This document shows positions 23,407-33,913 of a DNA stretch of 64,000 nt, piece by piece. The translations under genes and the position numbers were made by a program. Where the stretch lies: NCBI GenBank assembly GCA_002778195.1, contig PCDI01000010.1:1-64000 (forward strand), written 5' to 3'. The notes below the pieces were generated by a model. It searched no databases. It worked only from the letters and a program-made list of their open reading frames with translations, and was not told where the DNA came from. Numbering within the stretch: the first letter of the stretch is position 1; every line of letters starts with the position of its first letter. The DNA is from Raffaelea ambrosiae (lineage: Eukaryota; Ascomycota; Sordariomycetes; Ophiostomatales; Ophiostomataceae).

Positions 23407-26205
23407 TTAGTAGATCGGCCGGGACTCCTGCCACCGCCGATGAAGAAGGGACCGGTTCTCTCGAGACCCATCCGGTCCAGGGGGTTCTGTTCCGGCAGCC
23501 GCGCCTCCGCCACCTCCACCGTTGCTGCTGCTGTCGTTGGCTTGGTGGATGCCGCTGCTGTCCCTCTGGGGCGCCACACTGGATGCCCGCGACGAGTCGG
23601 CTGGCATCCACGACACACGGCCACTCTTGCGCCGCCGCACAGCACTCATGTCAATGCCTCCCAGCGCAGGGACTCCTCCTTGAGCCCCTCCTCCTCCTTG
23701 TTGGATGTTCGCCACCGCCGTGCCCACAGGGCCAATCCACTCCCAGGCCCGGCCGACTTCGCCGTTGCGGCCTTCCCGCTGCGCCGCGCGCACATTGCTA
23801 TTCTGCTCGACCACGACCTTGACGTGCTTCCAGACCCGTTCGCGCGCGGCCAGCGAATGCGTAGTCCGCAGGACGTCGTCGCGCAGTTGGGTGACAAACA
23901 GGAACGGGTCGTGGTAGAGGCTCTCGTCAATGTCCTCTCCGCCGCCGCCTCCTCCTCCATGGCTCGCCTCCATCCCAGCATCGTCCTCGTCGTACAGCCA
24001 GAGCTCCTTCTGTGTGGCCAGACGCGCCAGCACGACATCAACCAGAGCGGGCGCCTGGGCCATGGCGGCACGGCGGGCACGGTAGCTCGCGCGGACGTAG
24101 AGACCAGCCAGGAATGTCAAAACTAGAACTGAAAGAGGGAGTCGATATCGGGCGAGACCGAGCCGGATGGAACGGCGGACGGCGCATGTGAATGGAAGCC
24201 GAGCGAGCGAGGTGGACGATAGGCGGGTGTTTGGAATGGCTCCGGAATCGGGGGTTCTAGAGGGCCAGCAGGGTAGCTGGTTAGTTGTTTTGGTCAGATA
24301 TTCCAGTTGGACAAGCGAAGCACACAAAAAAATGGATTAAAAAAAGATCAGAGGGTGAATGCAATGGAGTGAAAAATCAAAAAGGGCGTGAAGGGGAGGG
24401 AAAAAAAAAAAAAGGGAAAAAACTTACGGGTACTCCTGAGGAGGCCTGTCGACCTCAACCTCGTCCCGGTCTTCAATCTCGCCCAGGGCCGCCGTCCACA
24501 GATCGTCAAACTCCTCCTTGCTCATCTTCTTGCTGCGCTTCTCGCCAATCGTCTCCTTGAGCACAGGCTCGTCGATGGCCGGGGTCTCGACAGCCTGGCC
24601 CTCCTCGTCGACCAGTTCACCGCACTCGTACTTGGCCCGACGGTCGCGCAGCTCCTCGACGGCCTTGTCGGCCACCGCCTTGACGCGGCGGGCACGCTCG
24701 CCATCCGGCTCGCACGTGGGCGGCAGCGGGATCAGACCGCCCAGGCTCAGCGGGTGCGGCTTGACAATGTAGCCGTTCTCGCAGCGGACCGAGTAGTCCG
24801 AGTAGCAAAATGCGTGCGGCGGGCAGGGGTCGCACTGCGGCTCAACGAGGACGCTGAGCTCGGCAGGGATCTCCAAGTTGCGCACCTGCTCAGGCAGCCA
24901 GTCCAGGTGGCCGGCCAGGAGCGGCACAGCCGGGCGGCCGAGTCCGCAGTAGCCCACCGCGATCTTCTCCTGGCGGTACCAAACACCATATGCTCCCAGG
25001 AGAGTCAGCACCAGCACCAGTACGGGCGTGGCCAGAGTGGCGGCCACGCCGCGGCGCCGACCGGATGACGCGAGCGCCTTGTTCTTGCTGCTGGCACGGC
25101 GGCTGATCTCCTCGCGCTCGCGCAGAGCGTCCTCCTGCTGCGACAGCTCGAGCTGCTCTTCGGGCGTGAACTCCTCGCCTGGTTCCAGAGAAGGCACAGA
25201 GGACATGTCGAAGTCGGCCGAGACGGGCGATGACGTCTTGATGGTTGGGCTGCTCTTCTTAGCAGTCCTGGGCGTCACCGCAGCAAAAGGGTTGGGCGAG
25301 GTCGGCACGCCGCCGACATCGCCGCCGTCTGTCCGTCTGCGCGAGGCCGCAGGCGTGGTGGGAACCGCACCTGCCGATGACCGCTGCTGCGTGTCGGTGC
25401 CTGTCGTCTTCCTACGCGTCGACTTGGCGGCCGATACTGCCGCCAGCGGCGAGCTGCCGCTCTGGAAGGGGTTGTCGTCGGTGAAGACGCTGTCGTCCTC
25501 GGTGGAGCTCTGGACCAGCTTCTCGTGGTGGACTGGCCGCCGGGGTGTCGGCAGAACAACCTTGGGCAGCTGTGGCAATTGCGCTTCCTCCTCGGTGGGC
25601 TCGAGCTTGACCTTGGGCGTCCGGGATCGCGAGGCACGCACAGACGGAGGCGGCAGGGAGAGCCGCTGGTGGTGGTCGACGTCGGGGCCCGTGTCGGTGT
25701 CGGAGGCAACAGGTGGTGCGGGCTGGTGGCTGGCCGAGCGCGTCGCCCGTTTTCGTGGGCTGGTGCGTCGTTGCCGGCGAGTCTTTTCCTCTGGTTCTTG
25801 TTCTTCTTCGGAGACGGGGGGGTGGACTTGTGGCACCTCCGTCTCGACCGTCTCGACCACGTCTTCGTGCTTCACACGCGGCTTGCGGGCGGCGGCGCGC
25901 TTGGCGGCCGGCTTCTTTTTTGGCGACTCTTGGGGCTGTTGGTCGTCGAAGCTGTCGGTGCTCTGGCTGGCCGAGGGCTCGGCATCGACGATGCCCATGC
26001 TGGAGCGCTTGGCGCGGGCGCGCCGGGCGAGGATCTTGCTGGCCTGGGGCGCGACATGGGTGTTGAAGAGTTCCACGAGATCGTGCTTCTTTGCGTTGGA
26101 TGCATAGTGGATGTTGTACGTGACGAGGATGGAGCGCAGACGCGGGTTCGTAAGGGATGTTGGGTCGAAGCCCGGCTGGAGGTAGTCGACGTCGGAGTCG
26201 GACAT
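23407..26205 (-). CDS. SRC1: Inner nuclear membrane protein Src1/Heh1 (LEM/HeH family)
   Basis: Exons 26205-24428 and 24256-23407 give 875 residues. The N terminus DVDYLQPGFDPTSLTNPRLR to HDLVELFNTHV is a HeH (SAP/LEM-like) DNA-associating helix-hairpin. A long basic, Ser/Pro-rich nucleoplasmic linker follows, with KKKPAAKRAAARK as a likely nuclear localisation signal. Membrane segment 1 is about 386-407, then a lumenal MAN1-Src1 domain (EKIAVGYCGLGRPAVPLL, CDPCPPHAFCYSD with paired cysteines), membrane segment 2 about 632-647, and a C-terminal Man1/Src1 winged-helix region (KELWLYDEDDAG, DPFLFVTQLRDDVLR, AWEWIGPVGTAVAN). Src1/Heh1 tethers chromatin, including rDNA in yeast, and takes part in nuclear pore surveillance. 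I chose MSDSDVDYL over an in-frame ATG 25 codons upstream because the HeH family starts there. Confidence 0.9.
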
Positions 26206-27641
26206 CGTGAGGGATGGAATGTATCGATCGATGCTTGTTGAGCTGTTCTTGATCAAGCCAATAGAACGAACGGCCTGCACGCAGTGACGTTGCGAGGAAA
26301 ACAGATCTCACGATGCAAACATGCGATGCAGCCAAAAAAACAAAAGAAAGAGAGAGGGCAAGAAAGGATGTGGGATTGAGAAAATAGAGGACAGGTGGGG
26401 ATATCAACAAAGAAAAAAAACAATGGAGCAAAAAATCAGCAGCGAAACAGGAAGAAAAAGAGGTCACACCTCAGCAGTCGCTGCACGACCGTGTCTTGTG
26501 GGTGATGATTGATGACGTTCTCCTTTTTTTTTAATGGTTTTCTAATGGTTTAAAGTTTTTTCTTCTGCTATGTGTCTGTTTGAGAGATAAAAATGTACGA
26601 GTACATGCAGGCAAGGCAGTAGTAATCGACAACAGGGAAACTGCTTTTTGGGGAAGGCGCTTTGTTCTCTTCTCTCCCGCGTTTGTTGTTTCTAGTTGTC
26701 AAATTTGGGGGGAAGGGGCGCCACCACTCTATCTCTAGTGCGGTTTACCCTGTGTTTGGTGCTGTGTTTTTCCCCCTTTGCACCTTCCCTCGGCCGCCTT
26801 TTATGCAGCTCTGTTGTCAGCGGCAACCCGCGCAGGGTCCAAGGAGGGAGCTAACCAGCGCATGATAAGTGGGGCGCAGCACCGCAAGGCAGAACTGACT
26901 AATCCATTATTAGTCATTTGATTAATCAGAATCTTCGGAGGCAGCCAAGGAAAAGCGGGGCAGAGGCCAATCATTTTACATAGGCACGGGCGAGAAGCGG
27001 TAACTACCGCGCATCACAAGCAGCCACAGACTACGGTGTAGTTACAGCATTAGGCAGCAGGATATTGCAGGCAGTAGAGACGAAGAAGATGGGTTTTCCG
27101 TGTTTGGCGAGCCGGCAGACATACACTCGCCGGACTGGGTATTCTTCAATCAGGCCAATTTACAGAGGTACAGGCACCTTCATCACATTCGAGTCGATAT
27201 CACGGCACGTCACATTGAAGGGACTACGAGGCAGAGTTATTTTATAAGAGTTTCGCTTTATTGTCATGTATCAAACATCTTAAGATTTCACGCTTTCATG
27301 AGAGAGGGCACAAGAGGTAGAGTTTTCAACTTTTTTTGTTGCTTTTTTTGTCGGGGACTTTGATCCCTTGTTGCTAGCTAAGAAAGAAAACAGATAATTC
27401 AAAACAATTTCAAATCGTATGAATGCAAAACTATTCTAAAAAACAAGGAAGAACCAACTTTGTGAAGAAACCCAATCATTTTTTTTTGTGATTGTTTCTG
27501 TGATGTTTTTTCCATACAAATTCGTTGTTTCCAAAACGTGGATGTGTGTGTGTAAATACAAATTGTTTCCAATAAAACCGTTGAACGCCTCCAGAAAAAT
27601 CCCCAATTTCAAATCGTCTTGTAGACGACCCGTTTGTCCGT
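26206..27641. other. Intergenic region
   Basis: This 1.4-kb region lies between two minus-strand genes. It contains a purine-rich leader for Src1 (26320-26460) and AT-rich 3' sequence of the heat-shock gene (27380-27610). No gene is recognised. Confidence 0.5.
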
Positions 27642-29633
27642 TTATTCAATGTCCACCTCGAGGACCTCGGTCCACTCCTTCTCCACAATGGGGACCGTCA
27701 CCACCAGGATGCCGTCCTCCATCTTGGCCGTGATGTTGCTGGCATCAATGTCCTGGCGCGCCTTGTTGGCAGGCTTCTCGACGACGGTCTTCTCGACATC
27801 CATGTCGTTGGCCTTTTCGTTGTTGTTGGCGTCGTTCTCGATCTCCGACTCGGGCGGAGTCGGGAGATCCTCCAGGAAGTCCGGCAGAGGCACCTCGCGC
27901 TGGAAGAGGCCAATGCGGCGCTCGCCATCGATGAGGCCCTCCAGGAAGGCCTCGTCGCCAGGGCGGTGGACCACGCCCGAGAGAGCCAGCACCGAGCGGT
28001 CGTTGTCCCACTGGACGGCAATGTCCTCCTTCTTGGCGCCCGGGAGGGCAACGTGCAGGATGAAGCCGCTGTCAGTGCGGAAGAGGTCGACTGGCGGCAC
28101 AAAGTAGTCCTCCGTGTCGTTCATGTTGTTGTTGTTGTCGTTCTCATCGCCGCTGCTAAAGTCAAAGTTGGCATTGCGCTCGCCGCCGCTGCCGCTCAGG
28201 TGAGCAATGTAGGCCCGGCCCATGTCGCGCAGGTTGCGGGCGAAGGGGTGCTGGGCAAAGGCCTGGTACATGTCGCGCATGTTGTTGGCGGCGCCGGCAG
28301 GGAAGGGGAACGGGAAGGGAAAGACAGGCAGTGGCGGCCGGGGGCCGCCATGGGGGCCGCCACGAGGACCGCCGCGGCCACCACGAGGGCCGAAGCCGCG
28401 ACGGCCACCAAAGCCGCGAGGCTCGCGGAAGGGGAAGCCGGCGCCACGATGGCCGCGGCTACCGAAGCGTTCGTGGCTAAAGAAAGGGCCGTTGCGATCC
28501 CAGCCGGCAGAAAAGAAGTCGCCGCGCGGACCACGGCCGCCATGGGGGCCGCCATGGGGGCCGCCAAAGGGACCGCCGCGGCCGCCGCGGCCACCAAAGG
28601 CACCGAAGCCGCCGCGTCCACCGCAGTGACCCGGAGAAGGAGGGCCACGGGGACCAGGACCGCGAGGACCCTCGGGGCCTTCAGGGCCTTCAGGGGAAAA
28701 GAAGGCACGAGGGGGGCTGCCAGCGCGGTGGTGGCGATGGCCACGGCCGTGCTTCTTGGCCTTGCGCTGCTTCTTGGCCTTCTTCTTGCTGTCGTTGTCG
28801 TTGTTGTTGTCGTCGTTCTTCTCGCGGACAGTGTCGGGCGAGGTCTCCTTGTTATCGAGCATGGCGATGTCCTCCTCAGAGGGGTCGCTGTCGGAGGAGG
28901 AGGAGGAGGAGGAAGAAGCAGAGGACGAGGAGTCGCTGGACTGGCTGCGCTTGTGGTGGCGACGACCATGGCGGCCGCGGCCACGGCCGCCGTGCGGGAA
29001 GAATCCCTCAAACTCATGGAAGTCAGGGCCGAAAGCGCCGGGGCCACCGAAGCCGGGACCGCCGAAGCCGAAGCCGGGGCCACCGGGACCGCCGAAGTCG
29101 TCAGGGCCAAAACCAGGGCCGAAGGCATGGTGTCCATGGCGGCCGTGGCCACCCCAAGGGCCAGCGCCCCAAGCACCAGCCCAGGCACCGGGACCACCGT
29201 GGCTGCCGTGGTGGCCGTGGCGGCCCCGAAACTCGGGGGATTCGCCCCAAGAACCAAAGGACTCTTCCTCAGGGCCGCCATGGCGGCGACCGTGATGACG
29301 ACCGTGGCGACCAGGCTTGCGGCCGCCCTCAGCGTGAGGACCAGCGGGGCCTTCGGGGCCACCAGGAGGGGGAGGGGGAGGAGCCTCACCATCGTGGGGA
29401 GGGCTCATCGGGGGAGGGCCCGGAGGAGGCGGGCCGTGCGGCGGCGGCGGGCCACCAGCAGGGCGGAAAGGAACGTCACGACCACGAGGGTGGTGATGAG
29501 GATGATGAGGCGGCGGCGGAGGCATACCGGCGTGGTCTACACCCGAGCCAGGGGCCGCAAAGTTGTCAAAGCCGTCGAAGCCACCAGGGGGAGGCGGCGG
29601 CGGCGGGTAGCTGTGGTTGTCATTCCAAGACAT
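27642..29633 (-). CDS. Hsp20/alpha-crystallin protein with a 500-residue Gly/Pro/His-rich N-terminal region
   Basis: A single exon encodes 663 residues. Residues 509-663 are an alpha-crystallin domain: DYFVPPVDLFRTDSGFILHV, LPGAKKEDIAVQW, LFQREVPLP, an acidic insert (about 579-620), then ITAKMEDGILVVTVPIVEKE. Small heat-shock proteins hold unfolding clients and form oligomers. The first 508 residues are extraordinary: PPPPPPPGGFDGFDNF at the start, then Pro/His tracts and repeated Gly-rich GP/GF/GR motifs. An Asp/Ser tract and the basic KKKAKKQRKAKKHGRGHRHH follow, then more GRGG/GPRGG repeats. Known fungal sHSPs are usually about 150-250 residues long. The alpha-crystallin assignment is secure; the N-terminal role is inferred to be condensate- or RNA-associated. 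MSWND is used as the start; an ATG seven codons upstream is possible. No clear heat-shock element was identified. Confidence 0.85.
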   Translation of the reverse strand: MSWNDNHSYPPPPPPPGGFDGFDNFAAPGSGVDHAGMPPPPPHHPHHHPRGRDVPFRPAGGPPPPHGPPPPGPPPMSPPHDGEAPPPPPPGGPEGPAGPHAEGGRKPGRHGRHHGRRHGGPEEESFGSWGESPEFRGRHGHHGSHGGPGAWAGAWGAGPWGGHGRHGHHAFGPGFGPDDFGGPGGPGFGFGGPGFGGPGAFGPDFHEFEGFFPHGGRGRGRHGRRHHKRSQSSDSSSSASSSSSSSSDSDPSEEDIAMLDNKETSPDTVREKNDDNNNDNDSKKKAKKQRKAKKHGRGHRHHRAGSPPRAFFSPEGPEGPEGPRGPGPRGPPSPGHCGGRGGFGAFGGRGGRGGPFGGPHGGPHGGRGPRGDFFSAGWDRNGPFFSHERFGSRGHRGAGFPFREPRGFGGRRGFGPRGGRGGPRGGPHGGPRPPLPVFPFPFPFPAGAANNMRDMYQAFAQHPFARNLRDMGRAYIAHLSGSGGERNANFDFSSGDENDNNNNMNDTEDYFVPPVDLFRTDSGFILHVALPGAKKEDIAVQWDNDRSVLALSGVVHRPGDEAFLEGLIDGERRIGLFQREVPLPDFLEDLPTPPESEIENDANNNEKANDMDVEKTVVEKPANKARQDIDASNITAKMEDGILVVTVPIVEKEWTEVLEVDIE

Positions 29634-31393
29634 ATTGGCTGATGTATATGGCAATGAGAACGAATAAGAAAACGCTGCGAAGCAATAGAGAGTTGGGTAA
29701 AAAGTTGGGTAAAGAGTTGAGTAAAGAGTTGGGTAAGGACTTGAGTAGATAGATGAGTAGAGATATGAAGATGAGAGATGAGGATGAGAGAGGTAGAGAA
29801 GAGATGAGGTTGATGATGAGAAGAGAAGGAAAAAAAAATGAGAGCAGAAACGAGGAGAGGATGGGCCGTTATATAGACAAAGACGAGGGATCAGACGAGG
29901 GATCCGATGGGTGGGCGCATCACCGAACAGAGAATAAGGCTGCCTGCTGAATTGCGTGAGTGGGTGACGGCAAAAGGCAAAACTGCCTGGGGTGGTGGAA
30001 GTCTCTACGAGTCCTCACTAGCGGGGGATTTCTTACTTTGCAGGGGCCTCGGAGATTCTGAGAGCCAGTCGGTCTCAAGAGTGCGGGACGACGTCATGCG
30101 GGGGTCTTTGGAATGTGGTTGCCTCCTGAACCGCGCCTACATAGTGAGATGGCGGTCGCTCCTTCCCTCTAACACCGAAAAAAAAAAAAAAAAACCCAAT
30201 CGACCGCGCGTCCTTGCAGCGCCTGCGCAGTGGGCTACAGCGCTGGAATTCTCCATATTTTTGTCGATTGGCGGGCGGTTTCACATAACAAGTCTACCTA
30301 CAGAGGCCTGCAGAGGGGACGCGCGGCTTGGCGCCATTTAGTGCCTCTGGGCAATTCATATGCAGGCCGGATCATTGGCGGACGATCGGTTAAGTCCGAG
30401 ATCAAAGATTATTGGTTCGGGGTTTGCGAAAGTGGGGCCCATGGGGCTCAGAAGGCGTGCGTAAGTCCGAGCTAGCGCAGTTTTGCCGCTCTCGGCAGGT
30501 TGCCTCTTGCCACACAGACCGCACTTTCCCCGGACCCTGGCCAGTTGTTTCATTTGCGATATCAAACTCGCATATTCTTCTTCCGTTTTCCTGTCCCGAT
30601 TCGGCAGTTCCTCAGCTGTCACCTCGGACATTGGGTACTAGCTCGCTGCACTATTCGTGGATCTCGCCACGACTCGAGTCACCGTAAGAGTCATGGACAG
30701 TCACAATCTTGCGCCGTTCTTGATCTCGGCTGTGTTCTCGTGCGTCCTTAGACGCGGTCTTTACCCAGACCGCTCTCTCCCTGACCCTTGCTTCCGCATT
30801 GGCCAATATTGAATCTCGTTGGTTTTCGTTGGTTTCTCTTTCTTCGCTTGCCAATGGTTGCTTCCACTCTTGTGCATGTCTTTTATGTTTCTACCTAGGC
30901 TCGTAAAATACAGACTCCCTCCGACCACACGCCCGTGATTCCATTATTGGATTACCCAAAAAATGCAACCGTTCGTATTGACAAATAACCACCATTCACT
31001 GACCATTCACTGACGCCAGAGACAAACGACACACGAAACTGCAAGAAACAACCCCAAACCAAATACCCCCAAATCCAGTGATATCTCGTAACAGTTCTGC
31101 CTCCCGTAAAATGAAAACAACCCATGCAAATTCTGTCCTGCAACGGAGTGGCAAAGAAACGTCAAAATGCACCGCCTCCTTCCACGGCAACTAACCGAAT
31201 TTGTGTAACGCCGTCCATGCTCTCTCCAGATCATATCTCCGTGACTTGCTTCATCTCCGTGACCATTTTAGATTTTGTCTAGATCGCGGCACAGCCCCCC
31301 GCCCCCTCCTGCTGTCTCCCGCCATTCCCACTTGTTCTGTTCCCGTTCGTCATCTTGATCATCTCAGCCCCCTCCCCCCCCATGGGTTGTGTG
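29634..31393. other. Intergenic region upstream of the sHSP gene
   Basis: This 1.8-kb region has a 12-nt tandem repeat close to the sHSP start and an A-run at 30177-30194. The right part is 3' sequence of the bHLH gene. Short open frames on both strands show no domains. Confidence 0.5.
29691..29762 (+). repeat. Six imperfect copies of a 12-bp tandem repeat (AGTTGGGTAAAG-like)
   Basis: Units of exactly 12 bases start at 29691, 29703, 29715, 29727, 29739 and 29751, with increasing divergence to the right. The array lies 58-129 bases upstream of the sHSP start codon, so it falls in the 5' UTR or core promoter of that gene. Confidence 0.85.
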
Positions 31394-33913
31394 TCAGCTG
31401 CTGATCGTCTCAGCATTTTCCTTGAGGGCCAGCTTCTTCTCAGCTTCTTCCGCCCGTTTTGTCGCCTCCGCCACCTCGGTCTTGAGTTGCTTGATATACT
31501 CGATCGCCAACTCAACCGTGCTCGCCTTGCTATTTGGCGTGTTGTTGCTGTTGTTGTTCGCTCCACCCACCTTGCCGTCCTTCTTACTGCCGTTGGCGCC
31601 GTCAGCCTCGCCACCGTCGTCGCTGCCGCTCTTGGGGTCTTTTGGCGGAGGCCGCGGCAGCAACGTGGCAATCTCTTGTAGAGCTGAGTTGATTCGGTTC
31701 CGCCGTCCTTGCTCAGCAATTTTGTGAGACGTCCGCTTCGAGGTCAGGTTCGTCGACAGTTCGCTCGGATACGATACACCAGGTACTGTGTTGCCCTCGA
31801 GGATGTTCTGGTAATTAGACTTCGAGGCCAGCAGACGTGATGCCTGATCCTCAGCCGCTGACACGCTGCCAGGCAGGAGCGGCTTGATATTTGGCGAGAT
31901 CTTGGGCCGCAGAGCCGGGGACACCTGCACCGAGCTGATGCTGGCTCTCTTCTTGCTGGAATTCTTCGGCAGCATCTGTGGTGTCTTGCGTGCTGCCGTG
32001 GACGCTTTGGGGGTGGCTGATGTGCTACTACCCGGCAGAAGCTGGGGGCTCTGCGTAGCAGAAGCAGCGGCCCTTGGTTTGGCAAAAATGGGGGACGGCA
32101 GAGGCTGGAAACTGGACGCCCGTGCAGACACCGAATCAAGAGACGGCGAAGCGGTGGAACTGATCATTGGCGTGTTGTGTGTGCTGAGCGGTGTCAGCTG
32201 CGGCTTCTGGAAATCCATATTGAGAGATTCTGGCAATTCGAAGTTCTCGATGTGTTCGTTGGCTGCCGCTGTAGCTGTTGCTCCACCACCCACGCTGCCG
32301 CTGCCAGCCAAAGGGTCTAAGCTGCCGCTGGCACCATCGGTGGAGGTTCTGTGCGACTTTTGTTGTGGCGAGGCAAGCTTCATAAGAGACGCGGGCGTGG
32401 CAGGTGATGGAAAGCCGGCAGGTAGTGATATGGGCCCAACAGATGGAGTGGGCGCACCGCTTGTGGGCGCGGCAATGATGTGGTTGGGGGCGGATGTGTG
32501 ACCCTGTGGTTGTAGGTATGGCGATGGCCGGGCCGACCGGGACTTTGGAATGGGCGGTGGAGGCATATCGGTTAGGGTTTCTGGCGACACCGAGCCATTT
32601 TCGGAATCGGTGGCTCCCGTGGATGTGGAAGAAGGCCCCAGTTGGATAGCCGCAGACGTGAGATGGGCATGCTGCGACTGGGTGCGCTGGTGGCTGCGTT
32701 GTTGCCGGATGATCGGGGACGACAGAGCCTCATGTTCCAGGCTCTCAGCTAGCTGGTCCAGGACCTGGGCGTTCATAACAGGGGTCGTGGAGAGGCGCTT
32801 GCGCTGTGGTCTCGTGATGGGAGACTGGCGCACGTTGGCCTTTCTTGCCTTGGCCGCGTTGTTCTTGCGAGCCTTCTTTGCGAGGTCGCCAGAAGCAGAG
32901 CTGGATGGAGCTGGGGCCGGAGCAGGCAGGCTCTCCAGGTCCATGTCGATAGGCGAGGTGCCCGAGGCGGTGACCCGCGCATCATAGACGGAAGTTGAGT
33001 CGTTCTGCGCATGCAGAGCGGGCGACGTCAGGGGGCTGAAATAGGCGCCCGGTACGGTGAACTGGGCATCGACTGGGAACTGGGACTCGAGCGGTGTGAC
33101 GGCAGGAGACACAAGCGGAGTAAATGACATCTGCGGAGGGGGTTAGCCAGAGACAAAAGGAAAAAAAAAAAAACACAAAAACAAAAACAAGAAAAAAACT
33201 AAGCAGGGTGCAGTAAAGAGTGGCCGGCAAAGATCAGAGGCAAAAAAGAGCAGTATAGGAAGTGAGGTGTCGTCACTTACGTCTTGCTGCTCCTTCATCT
33301 GCTGATACCGCTCGAAGAGAGCTTGTTGTTGCTGGGACTGCTGGGCATGATGATGAGGCTGGTGCGACTGATCGTGGCCAGGGAAGAACTGGTTGCCTGC
33401 TTGGAGCTCGAGGCTCTGGGGAGTGGGCGGGACCATCTGGCTTTGGCGTGTGAAGAACGCGACGTTCTGCTCCTGCATCTGGCGCTGCTGCTGCTGCAGG
33501 CGCTGCTGCTGGAGGTACTGAATCTGGGCGTCGATCTCGACAATAGCGTCTGTTGGCGTAGGCGGCGGCATCATGGAAGCGGGGATGGACGGGTGTGACG
33601 CCGCATCAGAGGTGACAGCAGCGTGCATGGAGGGCGTATGGCAGGCGGTGACGGCAGACTGCGCAATCATGGCGGGGGTGGTGTCGCCGCCGGTCATGGG
33701 AGTGTCGAGGCTATCCCGGTGTTGCTGTTGCATGGAGGCCTGCATTAGGTGAGCAGGGGCGCCGTTGGCATTGGGGAACTCAGCAAAGTCGAAGTGAAGG
33801 CCGTCGGCGAGGTTGTTCATGCTGTTCATGTCGAGGAACTGCTGGAAGTCGTCGTCGGTGCCAGGCTGCAGGCCTTGGTCCTGGCCATTCCACGAAGAAC
33901 CCATCATGGCCAT
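31394..33913 (-). CDS. nuc-1: bHLH transcription factor of the NUC-1/PHO4 (PalcA) type
   Basis: Exons 33913-33281 and 33130-31394, joined in phase 0, give 789 residues. Residues 674-703 (TSKRTSHKIAEQGRRNRINS onward to ATLLP) are the basic region and helix 1. A loop of about 40 residues, rich in Gly/Asn, separates them from helix 2 (ASTVELAIEYIKQLKTE) and a leucine-zipper-like tail at the C terminus. The long loop and the basic sequence match Neurospora NUC-1 and Aspergillus PalcA, which activate phosphate-acquisition genes through CACGTG/CACGTT sites. The rest is disordered, with Gln-rich (QYLQQQRLQQQQRQMQEQ) and Ser/Pro-rich parts and an N-terminal acidic patch, DDDFQQFLDMN, that may be an activation region. 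Assignment to NUC-1 rests on the bHLH alone. Confidence 0.75.

Noticed and set aside
27966..29642. 558-codon plus-strand open frame opposite the sHSP gene
   Set aside because: The translation is Ala/Thr/Val/Arg-rich repeats mirroring the Gly/Pro-rich repeat sequence on the other strand, with no domain.
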